Of a stretch of 19,303 nt of DNA, positions 15,501-19,303 are shown one piece after another. The notes beneath the pieces are model-generated. The model saw only the letters and a program-made list of their open reading frames with translations. It did no database searches and was not told the origin of the DNA. The stretch comes from Desulfobacterales bacterium (GTDB lineage: Bacteria > Desulfobacterota > Desulfobacteria > Desulfobacterales > 4be13): NCBI GenBank assembly GCA_029940115.1, contig JAOZRQ010000058.1:1-19303 (forward strand). The letters run 5' to 3'. The position numbers and the translations under genes are program-made. Each line of letters starts with the position of its first letter. Positions within the stretch are counted from its first letter, which is position 1.

Positions 15501-17811
15501 GGATTCGACCGCGTATGCACCGGCTTCGGTATCTGGCGCGTTCCCCATTGAGTGGACCGCCTCGGACAACGTATCCGGCATGGCTGATGTGGAACTTTGG
15601 TTTAAGTCGGGAGAGGACGGCACATGGGCTCATACCGGGATGTCGGCACCGTCCAGCACCTCCGGGAGATTTCTCTACACGCCGGACCAGGAGGGGGCCT
15701 ACTATTTTGCGACGGTGTCGCAAGATATCGCGGGGAATGCGGAACTCCAGCCTGACCGCGACGGAGATGTCCGGGTGGTCTATGTGACAACGCCGCTTAC
15801 GCCCCCTGCTGTCACGGGGCATGAGATTGAGGGATCAGATATCATCCTCAGCGGAACTTGCGGATCTGATGCGGTGGCCATCTATGTCAATGGTTCGGAT
15901 GACGGCGTCACCCACACTCTCGGCGAGACCTCCTGGTCTTATACCGAACGCCTGAAACCGGGGGAGAACCGCTTTCAGATCACCGCGACAGACGTGACCG
16001 GTCACACCAGCGAAACATCGTTTGTCGTGACGTTCGGTTATCCCACCGGCGGATATGTCACGGCGAATGTCATCCCCGCAGAACAGGTCAGCCAATCCGG
16101 GAACGGAGACGGAATCATCACCATCTCGTTCAAAATCGAAGATCCATCGGAGAGCCTGTGTCTGCTTCACACATTTGAATACAGTGCGGATGGCGGTGCG
16201 ACATGGGATGCACCGGCGGATGGCAATGGTTCTGTTGCATTGGGCATCGGATGGCGGGACAACAACGGTGAATCCTACCGTTCCGGGCTTACCTTTGCGG
16301 AGGCCCCCGTTCACGCGTTCACGCTGAATACCCGGCATCCCGATGTGATCGGCCTAGATGGGACGGATCAGGAGGATGTGCGGATCCGCCTCAGCATCAC
16401 CAACGGCATCTTTGACAGCCTTGCACCGGTGGTGTCGGAGCCTTTCCGGGTGGACAATCTGGCTCCTTCGGTCGCCATCGCCTATGACGTTCCCGGGCCA
16501 TACAGCGAAGGGGACGCGGTGATGATGACCGCCGAGTTCGACGAGGCGGGGACCCTGTCCGGCGTTCCTCAGATCACCATTGACTACGCGGGTGAGGGGA
16601 TTGATGTGACTGCCGAGGAGATGACCGAGACGGATGGTCGCACGGTGTGGGGCTACACAGCAGTCATTCCGCCGAATGCCGGGGGCACGGCCATCGTCAC
16701 CATCACCGGCATGGCCGATGAGGCAGGCAACCCGGTGGGAGATCATGCTGGGCACACCTTTGTTGTGGATGATGGTGCGGAGCCGGTCATCAAAGCCTAC
16801 ACCATTGACGCTGAGAATCGTACCATTGACATCACCTATAGTGAGCCGGGTATGCAGCACGCGACGGACCCAGCCGCTTACCGCTTCACCCCGTCTCTGA
16901 CGGTGAATGAGATCACCGATCTCGGCGGCGGGACCTATCGCCTGTCGTTCGATGCGTTGCCGGCGCATACCATTCTCACCCTCACGCCGGAGAATGTCAT
17001 GGACGCGGCGGGGAATCCGGTGAGTCCGACGCCCATCGTCATGAACGATGATGATAGCGATGAGATGCCGGATGATTGGGAAGATGAGATGGGTGTGGAT
17101 GATCCGGATGAGGACGCGGATCAGGATGGACTCGACAACTTGGCGGAATTTGAGAGCCGCACGGATCCACACGATCCCGACACCGACGGCGACACTCTGC
17201 CGGACGGATGGGAACTGGATCGCGAACTTGATCCGACAGACAGCACCGGCATCAACGGAACCGATGGCGACTTGGATGGCGACGGACTCGACAACTTGGC
17301 GGAATTTGAGAGCGGCACGGATCCGCATCTTGCCGACACCGACGGCGACACCCTGCCGGACGGGTGGGAGCTTGATTACGGCCTTGATCCGACGGACAGT
17401 GCGGGGGTCAACGGAGCCGATGGGGACTTGGATGGGGACGGACTCGACAACGCCGAGGAATTTGAGAGCGGCACGGATCCGCAAGATTCCGACACCGACG
17501 GCGACACCCTGCCGGACGGGTGGGAACTCGATTACGGCCTTGATCCGACGGATGGCACTGGCATCAACGGAACCGATGGCGACTTGGATGGCGACGGATG
17601 GTCAAATGGCGAGGAGCATGAGGGAGGGTATGATCCAGATGACGACACATCTCATCCAAAAACTGATACCGGCGGAGGTGGCGGCGGCGGTTCCTGCTTC
17701 CTCTCCGCCGCGTCGGCCGCGTGGGATGATGTCCGGCCCATTGCGCTGATGCTCGGCCTTGTCGCCATGCTCGCAGGAATCGGATACGCTGTGCGGCGAT
17801 TCTTGTCGTGA
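3418..17811 (+). CDS. Giant secreted multi-domain Ig-like/FN3/TSP3 surface protein
   Basis: Intact 4797-aa protein. It starts with a signal peptide (1-30) and then consists almost wholly of beta-sandwich modules. I count 19 type A modules with an LWYKK-type strand and a YYFATRSxDNAGN ending, beginning near 3523, 4099, 4675, 5251, 6085, 7204, 8320, 8887, 9475, 10054, 10618, 11215, 11797, 12373, 13465, 14041, 14617, 15193 and 15493. There are 19 type B modules (TTPPxPPVITTN start, LEGTC, SWTYTG, DAAGN), mostly alternating with A, near 3811, 4387, 4963, 5545, 5806, 6379, 7507, 8617, 9187, 9772, 10357, 10924, 11509, 12094, 12673, 13765, 14341, 14917 and 15784. Three FN3-plus-type-C cassettes interrupt the series. 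The C-terminus has a unique region, acidic TSP3-like repeats and a Gly-rich/Cys/transmembrane/RR tail. Such proteins usually act as adhesins or surface filaments, with Asp-rich loops binding calcium. That role is inferred; no enzymatic domain or ligand-binding motif is evident, and no secretion or sorting partner is nearby. Confidence 0.92.
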   Translation: MQLALNAIKCFWKTMVFFAVLFIYTSSTYAEDIAPVSSVTSAPEYTNAPMAVAWEASDEEGGSGVASTTLWYKKEADGPWTETGETSPEASGTFTFTPADGEGSYYFATRSADNDGNEEDEPTGEGVRSVYDLTPSGPPTVTTNFGEDFSTDTPSVTLEGTTPTTVHIHVNDSEDGVTYQAGMVNWSYTGELVEGPNTFSVKAEDAAGNVSEAVSITVEYKTDMTPPVSKVTSVPEYTNAPMAVAWEASDEEGGSGVASTTLWYKKEADGPWTETGETSPEASGTFTFTPADGEGSYYFATRSADNDGNEEDEPTGEGVRSVYDLTPSGPPTVTTNFGEDFSTDTPSVTLEGTTPTTVHIHVNDSEDGVTYQAGMVNWSYTGELVEGPNTFSVKAEDAAGNVSEAVSITVEYKTDMTPPVSKVTSVPEYTNAPMAVAWEASDEEGGSGVASTALWYKKDDDGPWTDTGLTSLEDSGTFTFTPADGEGSYYFAARSIDNASNQEDGPKADGDRRSFYDLTPPGLPTVTTNSGENFSTDISPVTLNGRTPTTVHIHVNESEDGVTYQAGTVTWAYTGELVEGLNTFRIKSEDAAGNLSEETLITVEYRTDVTPPVSKVTSSVPEYTNTSMEVAWEASDGDGSGVASTALWYKKEADGAWTESGLTSPGESGTFAFTPADGEGSYYFAPRSVDNDGNEEDEPIGEGVRSVYDLTPSGPPVVTTHSGEDFSTDTPSVTLEGRTPTTVHVYVNGSKDGVTYQAGMVNWSYTGVLAEGPNAFLIKVEDAAGNVSDETSITITYDTTPPDPPVINDAYSISNAAVTLTGTCVADTGHIHVNNSPARVTYEPGQTTWSYTGPIQAGDNTFNVIALDPAGNRSGMASITIPYEEPSDDTEPPASEVTQAPAYGNGELSIFWLASDNVAIVATELWHKKETGGTWRDTGLISRGTAGTFTFTPTDGDGTYYFATRSTDKVGNVEAAPSGDGDARTIYDTAPPGQPLITTNAGEDFSTSDASVTLEGTCEMVDTDAIRVNGQGTSVTYTPGNTSWTYTGTLAEGSNIFKVTAKDAAGNISPEASIAVTYEPPPPATGGITLAWEPVTASGFKHYVLHWGTRSRNYPFNSEANADQVFINPNTAEGDISYTVTDLVKGDIYYFAVKAVYDGGESDYSNEAAIPAITLPQDDFYVDETNHAAFAISGTAAQLATVEIFANEILLGTVASSSADQGAGWSETFDFTAFEEGELELTAISTGASSEGVRGVYDKTVEDVTPPESSVVNVPEYENGAISVEWTASDDRNVASTELWYKKGDDGTWANTGLDAQTGQSGTFVYTPQDDEEGAYHFATRSTDNSGNMESEPEGVGEALTTYDTTSPPPPGITTNMGNDFTTPNPDITLDGISTADTVAVYVNNSQNGVTYQPGHTSWTYASTLQEGQNIFNVTATDAAGNVSPKSSMVVTYAPPPTDETVGITLEWDPVTDPDFDHYVLYWGESSRNYPFNSGENPDDVSVETETSYTVGGLEKGKLHYFAVKAVYTGRESDYSNEAAIPAITSPQNDFRVDGASAGAYTVSGTAAQLADVEILANTISLGNATSSSAEAGARWSKKVDFTSLEEGEIVLTTVSTGATSDTVTGTYEADQHDVTPPVSDASAPESANTDSVSVSWNASDDLSGVASTELWHKKENDGTWTATGLSEAGTRGTFVYTPPDGDGNYYFAARATDNAGNAEDEPSGDGHAHTYYDTTAPGIPVIEGASLDGPSIVFTGTLTEDTVALRVYVNGVEDGVIYPEDKTTWRYSPTTLQPGVNTIEIVAEDAAGNESAKVSVEIAYQDILPPASEVTAAPEYATGEFSLEWTAEDSGSGVALTELWYKKGADGTWAKAGLDAMPGESGTFLHTPQDGDGTYHFATQATDNADNQEAEPEGDGDAPVIFDTTPPEPPVITTNRGEDFLSDGYSLTLEGTCAEDTVRMVVNGSTKRVSHTVGDTSWRYTGTLTTGENLFNVTATDAAGNESAEDSITVTYNPLVEDDTVASISKVVSVIHEDEGLLIEWEASDDISGVGAVDLWYKAGDDGVWMNTGLPGQTGTDGVFIYTPDNDGTYYFATRSTDNAGNQEAESEGDGDADVVFDATPPDPPIITTNSGDDYSAEMYRVTLEGTCSEDTDAIEVNGSTNGVTHTPGETSWTYTGTLTAGENSFVIIAKDEAENLGDEVTIVVTYEPPTDDITRPNSEVTDVPESGNGELPIQWTASDDLSGVAATQLWYKKGLYGTWTDTGLSETGESGIFLYTPKDGDGTYHFATRATDNAGNVEIQLTSEGDAHTIFDTTPSDPPVISEGYDIVNAVVTLSGTCTTDTVAIYVNGSADGVTYTPADASWSYTGHLQVAQNTLDVTASDAPGNMSGKASIVVTYEDTVRPGSRLAVEDVPLHTNAAIPLSWSAWDDESGVASTQLWYKERVDGTWADTGLDPQEGESGTFLHTPSQDGEYCFATRSVDHVGNWEPEPEGDGNVCVTYDTTPPDAPVITTNEGADVEADAYHLALAGTCSGDDTAVIHVNDSNNGVTHTAGETSWTYSGTLVSGENNLFSVTAKDAAGNVSPETSIRVTYTPLADGEAPGSEVTDIQVDGERLLILWNAWDNTAGPYATELWHKKGSDGSWASTDLAQRGITGTYAYTPEDGDGAYYFATRAFDNAGNAEAAPSGDGDARIIYDTTPPDPPVITTNSGEDFSLEEYMLTLEGTCPADTEAIEVNGSNSGVTYTAGDTTWSYTGGLLAGANRFDVTATDAGGKESSPDTITVTYESPTGDTEPPTSEVTDAPDYGNAVLSLSWIASDDLSGLASTQLWYKKGTYGAWKDTGLSERGTAGVFFYRPTNGEGTYGFATRSEDNAGNWEAQPSGEGDARTFYDLTRPASPVINEEYSLDEQYLLTLTGTCPSDAVAIYVNDSVEGVTYTPGGTSWTYTSPSAAKLYADNRFTATAADAAGNRSMESSRLIHPEPLDATAPVSTITVAPAYANGEFPIEWTATDDASGVAATELWFKKGVDGVWTDTGLSQTGTAGVYLYLPELGDGAYYFATQSQDNVGNEEDRPSGDGDASTTFDTTPPNPPVIRTQLGLDFSTEISFAELDGTVRGDVVAVHVNGSAEGVLLNKFFWSYSSTLNEGINTFTITAADAAGNWSEGSSIRVTYGGPVKEAVIIEWEPVTDPGLSHYVLYWGTTSGDYPFDSVEDREDVIEQGPTSYAITTLDADQPLYFIVKAVYENGDEAYLDEMAIPSISSPEDDFHFDEPDADYTISGTAAENASVGIFVNGTLMGIATSTAAAEGATWSKTIDFSGLRQGPVTLVAKSTGFSSDAVQGSYGDVVYDRIPPESDAVSAAHTHEDELLIGWNASDNASGVARTELWYKKGLHGKWADTGFSQAGTSGTFIFDLYEGEGAYYFATRSIDTDGNAEASPSGIGDTRTVYDATPTDPPVITTAGGADHVTEEGSVTLTGTCPGDTQAIYVNGSTDGVVHLPGYTSWTYTGELQPGGNAFEIVTEDAAGNRSAASSIGVYYQSDTVAPVSDASAPAIANGPISVDWTASDDDFGVAETALWYKKDADRVWAEAAIPSQPGTEGTFVFTPEYGDGVYHFATRSFDHAGNEEAEPTDEGETHTIFDTEPPEPPLITTNDGADYATPDTSVTLKGTCATDAAAIKVNDSVEGVTHIPGEETWHYAATLQAEETTFRVTAQDAAGNRSSETSIRITYEPDALPPSSTADAPAFANQDISVAWTASDDDSGVAQTRLWYKKDADGTWADTGIAPQSGTEGTYIFTPSDGDGTYYFATRSVDTAGNEEAKPTGAGDTRTFYDTEPPPSPVIMTNSGADYSTFERRLALEGTCSEDALTIEVNGSAEDVAHTPGGVFWSYAGALQEGANRFEIAATDAAGNSSPEAFITVSHTSDTMPPDSQASAPTYANDALSIAWEASDAGSGVAVTSLWYKTDEGTWADTGLPGQSGDAGVFAYTPTEEGIYYMATRSMDHAGNVETAPTGEGDARTIYDITPPDSTAYAPASVSGAFPIEWTASDNVSGMADVELWFKSGEDGTWAHTGMSAPSSTSGRFLYTPDQEGAYYFATVSQDIAGNAELQPDRDGDVRVVYVTTPLTPPAVTGHEIEGSDIILSGTCGSDAVAIYVNGSDDGVTHTLGETSWSYTERLKPGENRFQITATDVTGHTSETSFVVTFGYPTGGYVTANVIPAEQVSQSGNGDGIITISFKIEDPSESLCLLHTFEYSADGGATWDAPADGNGSVALGIGWRDNNGESYRSGLTFAEAPVHAFTLNTRHPDVIGLDGTDQEDVRIRLSITNGIFDSLAPVVSEPFRVDNLAPSVAIAYDVPGPYSEGDAVMMTAEFDEAGTLSGVPQITIDYAGEGIDVTAEEMTETDGRTVWGYTAVIPPNAGGTAIVTITGMADEAGNPVGDHAGHTFVVDDGAEPVIKAYTIDAENRTIDITYSEPGMQHATDPAAYRFTPSLTVNEITDLGGGTYRLSFDALPAHTILTLTPENVMDAAGNPVSPTPIVMNDDDSDEMPDDWEDEMGVDDPDEDADQDGLDNLAEFESRTDPHDPDTDGDTLPDGWELDRELDPTDSTGINGTDGDLDGDGLDNLAEFESGTDPHLADTDGDTLPDGWELDYGLDPTDSAGVNGADGDLDGDGLDNAEEFESGTDPQDSDTDGDTLPDGWELDYGLDPTDGTGINGTDGDLDGDGWSNGEEHEGGYDPDDDTSHPKTDTGGGGGGGSCFLSAASAAWDDVRPIALMLGLVAMLAGIGYAVRRFLS
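3543..4760 (+). repeat. Exact tandem duplication, 576-bp period
   Basis: Every base from 3543 to 4184 equals the base 576 positions downstream (4119-4760): a 642-bp perfect direct repeat overlapping itself. The first mismatches are at 3542/4118 (C/T) and 4185/4761 (T/C). The unit of 192 codons is one A plus one B module, so the frame is kept and modules A1-B1 and A2-B2 are identical protein. The third unit begins identically and then diverges. This points to a very recent duplication or gene conversion and marks a spot where assemblies may miscount copies. Confidence 0.95.
6673..7200 (+). other. FN3 domain plus type C Ig-like module, cassette 1
   Basis: The FN3-like part begins with ITLAWEPV near residue 1089, followed by HYVLHWG and the IYYFAVKAVY strand and ending SDYSNEAAIP. 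It matches the usual FN3 pattern (W near the start, Y-F-A-V-K-A strand). A type C module follows (start near 6940): ISGTAAQLATVEIFAN, then a Trp-containing strand and STGASSEGVRGVY. The type C part resembles bacterial Ig-like modules; I do not know a family name for it. Confidence 0.7.
7801..8310 (+). other. FN3 domain plus type C Ig-like module, cassette 2
   Basis: Second cassette with the same order: ITLEWDPVTDPDFDHYVLYW, then LHYFAVKAVY and SDYSNEAAIPAI, followed by type C with VSGTAAQLADVEILAN. It is clearly homologous to cassette 1, down to the shared linker between FN3 and type C (SPQNDF here, LPQDDF there). Only one A-B pair separates the two cassettes, which suggests duplication of a cassette-plus-AB block. 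Confidence 0.7.
12949..13464 (+). other. FN3 domain plus type C Ig-like module, cassette 3
   Basis: Third cassette, about 4.6 kb from the second: VIIEWEPVTDPGLSHYVLYW, LYFIVKAVY, then type C with ISGTAAENASVGIFVNGT. It is more diverged than cassettes 1 and 2 are from each other: the FN3 end reads EAYLDEMAIPSI instead of SDYSNEAAIPAI. Confidence 0.7.
16051..17040 (+). other. Non-repeated C-terminal region of the giant protein
   Basis: About 330 residues that do not follow the A/B/C patterns. The first part (NGDGIITISFKIEDPS, FEYSADGGATWDAPADGNGS, then a strand with LAPVVSEPFRVDNLAPSV) looks like a beta-sandwich with Asp/Gly-rich loops. It is followed by an Ig-like segment ending in MADEAGNPVG, and then a segment that starts with EPVIKAYTID and ends in VMDAAGNPVSP, similar in style to SbsA/Big-type Ig domains. 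Family names are tentative. Confidence 0.5.
17047..17660 (+). repeat. Thrombospondin type 3-like acidic repeats, 156-bp period
   Basis: Three full units and a partial fourth, beginning at 17125, 17281, 17437 and 17593, exactly 156 bp (52 codons) apart. Each full unit contains DxDGLDNxxEFES, DTDGDTLPDGWELD and DGDLDGDG. These Asp-x-Asp-Gly-rich strings are characteristic of calcium-binding TSP3-type repeats, often placed before C-terminal anchors in bacterial surface proteins. The units are also highly similar at the DNA level, suggesting homogenisation. Confidence 0.85.
17671..17808 (+). other. Gly-rich/Cys/transmembrane/RR C-terminal sorting-like tail
   Basis: Residues 4752-4758 are seven glycines, followed by Ser-Cys4760-Phe and an 11-residue stretch, then a hydrophobic segment (about 4775-4792, IALMLGLVAMLAGIGYAV) and the terminal RRFLS. 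The motif-hydrophobic-basic layout resembles C-terminal protein-sorting signals of Gram-negative bacteria such as GlyGly-CTERM or Cys-containing CTERM types. It does not fit any signature I can name with confidence. It could also simply be a membrane anchor. Confidence 0.65.
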
Positions 17812-17830
17812 GACCTGATGAACCCTGTAA

Positions 17831-17875
17831 TAGCCCGGCAATTCATTGCCGGGACACGGCCAAAACCTATGTCCC
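17831..17875. repeat. 45-bp palindromic repeat, copy 1
   Basis: The hairpin CCCGGCAA-TTCA-TTGCCGGG spans 17834-17853. It overlaps a second possible stem, GGGACA (17851-17856) with TGTCCC (17870-17875). It lies 19 nt after the stop of the giant gene and could end or stabilise its transcript, though it has no T-tract. A second copy starts 70 bp downstream. Confidence 0.75.
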
Positions 17876-17900
17876 CGAATCCCGTAGGGACGATTGAAAA

Positions 17901-17945
17901 TAGCCCGGCAATCCATTGCCGGGACACGGTCGGAACCAATGTCCC
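17901..17945. repeat. 45-bp palindromic repeat, copy 2
   Basis: Direct repeat of the unit at 17831-17875, with 40 of 45 positions identical. The main hairpin arms are 17904-17911 and 17916-17923, and the GGGACA/TGTCCC pair is retained. It ends 3 nt from the stop codon of the minus-strand PEBP frame, so this 137-bp gap between convergent genes is mostly palindromic repeat. Confidence 0.75.
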
Positions 17946-17948
17946 GAG

Positions 17949-18401
17949 TCATTTGGAAGGACGAATGTAAGTCCCCATGAATTCGGTTTCCCCCAGGATA
18001 TGGCCCTTCATGGCCGCCTCCATGTCGGCTTTGCCAAGGCCTGCGGGGTTTAATTCCGCTGTGTCCAGGGCATACAGCTTGAAATAATAATGGTGCGTAG
18101 TTCCCTGGGGCGGCGCAGGCCCCTGATAATAGGCATTCCCCCATGAATTTTCGCCTTGCTTGACGCCGGCCGGGAGATTCCCGTCTCCTTCAACGCCGGC
18201 GTTCTCATCCAATGAGGTTGTCAAAGCGGGGATGTCGTAAAGGATCCAGTGATCCCAGACCTTTCCGGCGACCGGTATGGCGTCCGGGTCATCCATGATC
18301 AGAACAAAGCTCTTGGTCCCCATGGCCGCGTTCTTCCATGAGAGCGCGGGAGAGATGTCATCACCGTCATCGGCATGTTTCTGAAAACGCGCCACTCTCA
18401 A
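17949..18401 (-). pseudogene. YbhB/YbcL-family (PEBP) domain, N-terminus lost to frameshift
   Basis: The frame carries the phosphatidylethanolamine-binding protein fold shared by YbhB/YbcL and Raf kinase inhibitor-like proteins. Numbering from the TTG at 18401, visible motifs are DDISPALSW (14-22), MDDPDA (36-41), WDHW (49-52) and the ligand-site strand YQGPAPPQGTTHHYYF (92-107), then HILGE near the C-terminus. The family binds small anionic or phospholipid ligands; the bacterial role is mostly unclear. There is no ATG and no ribosome binding site at 18401, and the conserved first strand of the fold is missing from this frame. That strand (MRHFTLESGAFSE) is encoded immediately upstream in another frame. 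The domain is therefore most likely the C-terminal half of the gene running from 19303, separated by a frameshift or small deletion. It could also be a sequencing error. Confidence 0.75.
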
Positions 18402-19303
18402 GAGTGAAATGCCTCATTCCCGAGAGTCTTCCCAGCAGGCAGATCACCTCTGCCAGTCCTGCCCTGTCATCACCGTTTACATCGAGTTCCTTGGTTGCAT
18501 CCTGCGAATCCTCCCCGCAAAGGGCCTGGAGGATCAGTATGGCAGTGGCCAGCGTCTCCTGGTTCTCTGTCCTGATGGCCGATCCGCCGACTTTCCCCCC
18601 TTCAATGATCAGACTCCTCTCATCAGCAGGGTCCTCGGCATACTGCTTCTGAAAGACCATGCCCACGCCCTTCTTGAGCCAGAACTCGCCTGAGAACAGA
18701 TCGTCTGACTGTGTGCCAACAAAGGGAACCTTCACTTCCAGGCTGAGTTTCACGATCATGCGGAGGACATCGGTGAAAATTCCCATGGGTGTTTCAAGCT
18801 GAGGGATCAGTTCTTCATATGTGACAGCCGATTTCACCGTTGCATCCATCGGCTGGGTTCCGAAAATCGAGCCGACCATCACCGAGGTTTCCCCGGCATC
18901 CGCAACCTCATCACCAATATTCTGCCCCTTCTCTCCCATCAGCAGCGGATCATCCAGAATCACATCCTGGGCAAGAAAACTGCCCGCGTCGTCTCCGTCT
19001 GCTGTCTCATTGTGAAACCCGTAAAATAAGAGCGCGCCCTCCGAGTCAACATGCCAGAACATCTGGTCTCCGTCACGTCCATCATGGGTGCTCATCTCAA
19101 GGTTGACCGCCATGATCCCGTTTCCCACATCCTTCTCATCAAGGACGGTATTGGCAAAATTGTCCTTGACCGAACTGTTCGGCTGCCCATCGCCGGTATA
19201 GTGCCAATAGCTCTCAGGCGTCAGGATGAACCAGTCCCCGGGGTCAATGGGGGGCCTCCTGTTTCCCCGCAATCCTCTGTGATATTTAGGTTTATCAGAT
19301 TGT
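18367..19303 (-). CDS. Partial protein with dockerin-like loop, runs into PEBP start
   Basis: The frame is open from the right edge of the window (no stop between 19303 and 18370), so the true start lies outside. An in-frame TTG at 19272 has no ribosome binding site and is probably not the start. The N-terminal 240 or so visible residues (IDPGDWFILTPESYWHYTG, later EFWLKKGVGMVFQK) match no family I can name; the WLxKGVGxV phrase recalls extracytoplasmic beta-rich proteins. A dockerin/EF-hand-like segment follows at about 18448-18483 (DVNGDDRAGLAE), continuing VICLLGRLSG, likely a calcium-binding loop. The last codons, MRHFTLESGAFSE, look like the first strand of a PEBP domain. The frame then stops at 18367, while the rest of the PEBP domain continues in the +1 frame. 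I infer one broken gene, with a secreted or periplasmic product. Confidence 0.7.
   Translation of the reverse strand, partial: QSDKPKYHRGLRGNRRPPIDPGDWFILTPESYWHYTGDGQPNSSVKDNFANTVLDEKDVGNGIMAVNLEMSTHDGRDGDQMFWHVDSEGALLFYGFHNETADGDDAGSFLAQDVILDDPLLMGEKGQNIGDEVADAGETSVMVGSIFGTQPMDATVKSAVTYEELIPQLETPMGIFTDVLRMIVKLSLEVKVPFVGTQSDDLFSGEFWLKKGVGMVFQKQYAEDPADERSLIIEGGKVGGSAIRTENQETLATAILILQALCGEDSQDATKELDVNGDDRAGLAEVICLLGRLSGMRHFTLESGAFSETCR

Noticed and set aside
3523..15783. Could the periodic repeats be a CRISPR array or satellite DNA?
   Set aside because: The repeats are about 570-590 bp, keep one reading frame throughout and encode Ig-like folds; this is protein-level repetition.
16354..17484. 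Long antisense open frame (376 codons) opposite the giant gene's C-terminal region
   Set aside because: It arises from the repetitive, GC-rich codon pattern of the sense frame; its protein is Arg/Ile/Val-rich, follows the 156-bp repeat and has no domain.
17831..17945. Classical rho-independent terminators after the giant gene
   Set aside because: Stems are good but no run of T follows on either strand; the duplicated, longer 45-bp unit fits a palindromic repeat element better, though termination is not excluded.
18367..18401. Programmed ribosomal frameshift joining the dockerin-like and PEBP frames
   Set aside because: No convincing slippery heptamer or downstream pseudoknot was seen, and conserved PEBP residues appear to be missing at the joint, which fits a deletion better.
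19270..19272. TTG at 19272 as start of the minus-strand gene
   Set aside because: The frame stays open to the window edge and no ribosome binding site precedes the TTG, so the gene is more likely truncated by the window.

Overview
The window most resembles a large, repeat-rich, moderately GC-rich Gram-negative genome. Desulfobacterota of the Desulfonema type is my best guess. This is inferred only from style: palindromic repeats in the intergenic DNA, giant Ig-like surface proteins, dockerin-like DxNxDxxxG proteins and dynamin-like GTPases. No rRNA or taxonomic marker gene is present, and I see no tRNA, CRISPR array, transposase or phage gene.

Layout: (1) 1-305 is non-coding and holds a perfect 21-bp palindrome and a nested inverted-repeat structure. 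(2) 306-2549 (+) encodes a 747-aa dynamin-superfamily GTPase with a clear P-loop but atypical G3 and G4 motifs. (3) 2550-3417 is 868 bp without a convincing gene. It holds degenerate short repeats, a second copy of the first palindrome family, a promoter-like AT-rich stretch, and a perfect 29-bp inverted repeat ending 6 nt before the ribosome binding site of the next gene. (4) 3418-17811 (+) is one intact ORF of 4797 codons for a secreted, surface-anchored giant. It has a signal peptide, about 41 Ig-like/beta-sandwich modules of three kinds, three FN3 domains, a unique C-terminal region, thrombospondin type 3-like acidic repeats, and a Gly7-Ser-Cys-Phe / transmembrane / Arg-Arg tail. (5) 17812-17948 separates convergent genes and holds two copies of a 45-bp palindromic repeat. 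(6) 19303-17949 (-) reads as one secreted-type gene (unknown N-terminal domain, dockerin-like loop, PEBP/YbhB domain). It is split by a frameshift near 18370-18400 and enters from beyond the right edge.

The genes do not form an obvious pathway. The GTPase is cytosolic or membrane-associated; the other two products look exported. The strongest observations are the exact 642-bp direct repeat (576-bp period) at the 5' end of the giant gene, evidence of module shuffling within it, the frameshifted dockerin-PEBP fusion, the GTPase with degenerate nucleotide-binding motifs, and several unrelated palindromic repeat families placed at gene boundaries. I found no clear evidence for a wholly new multi-gene system.
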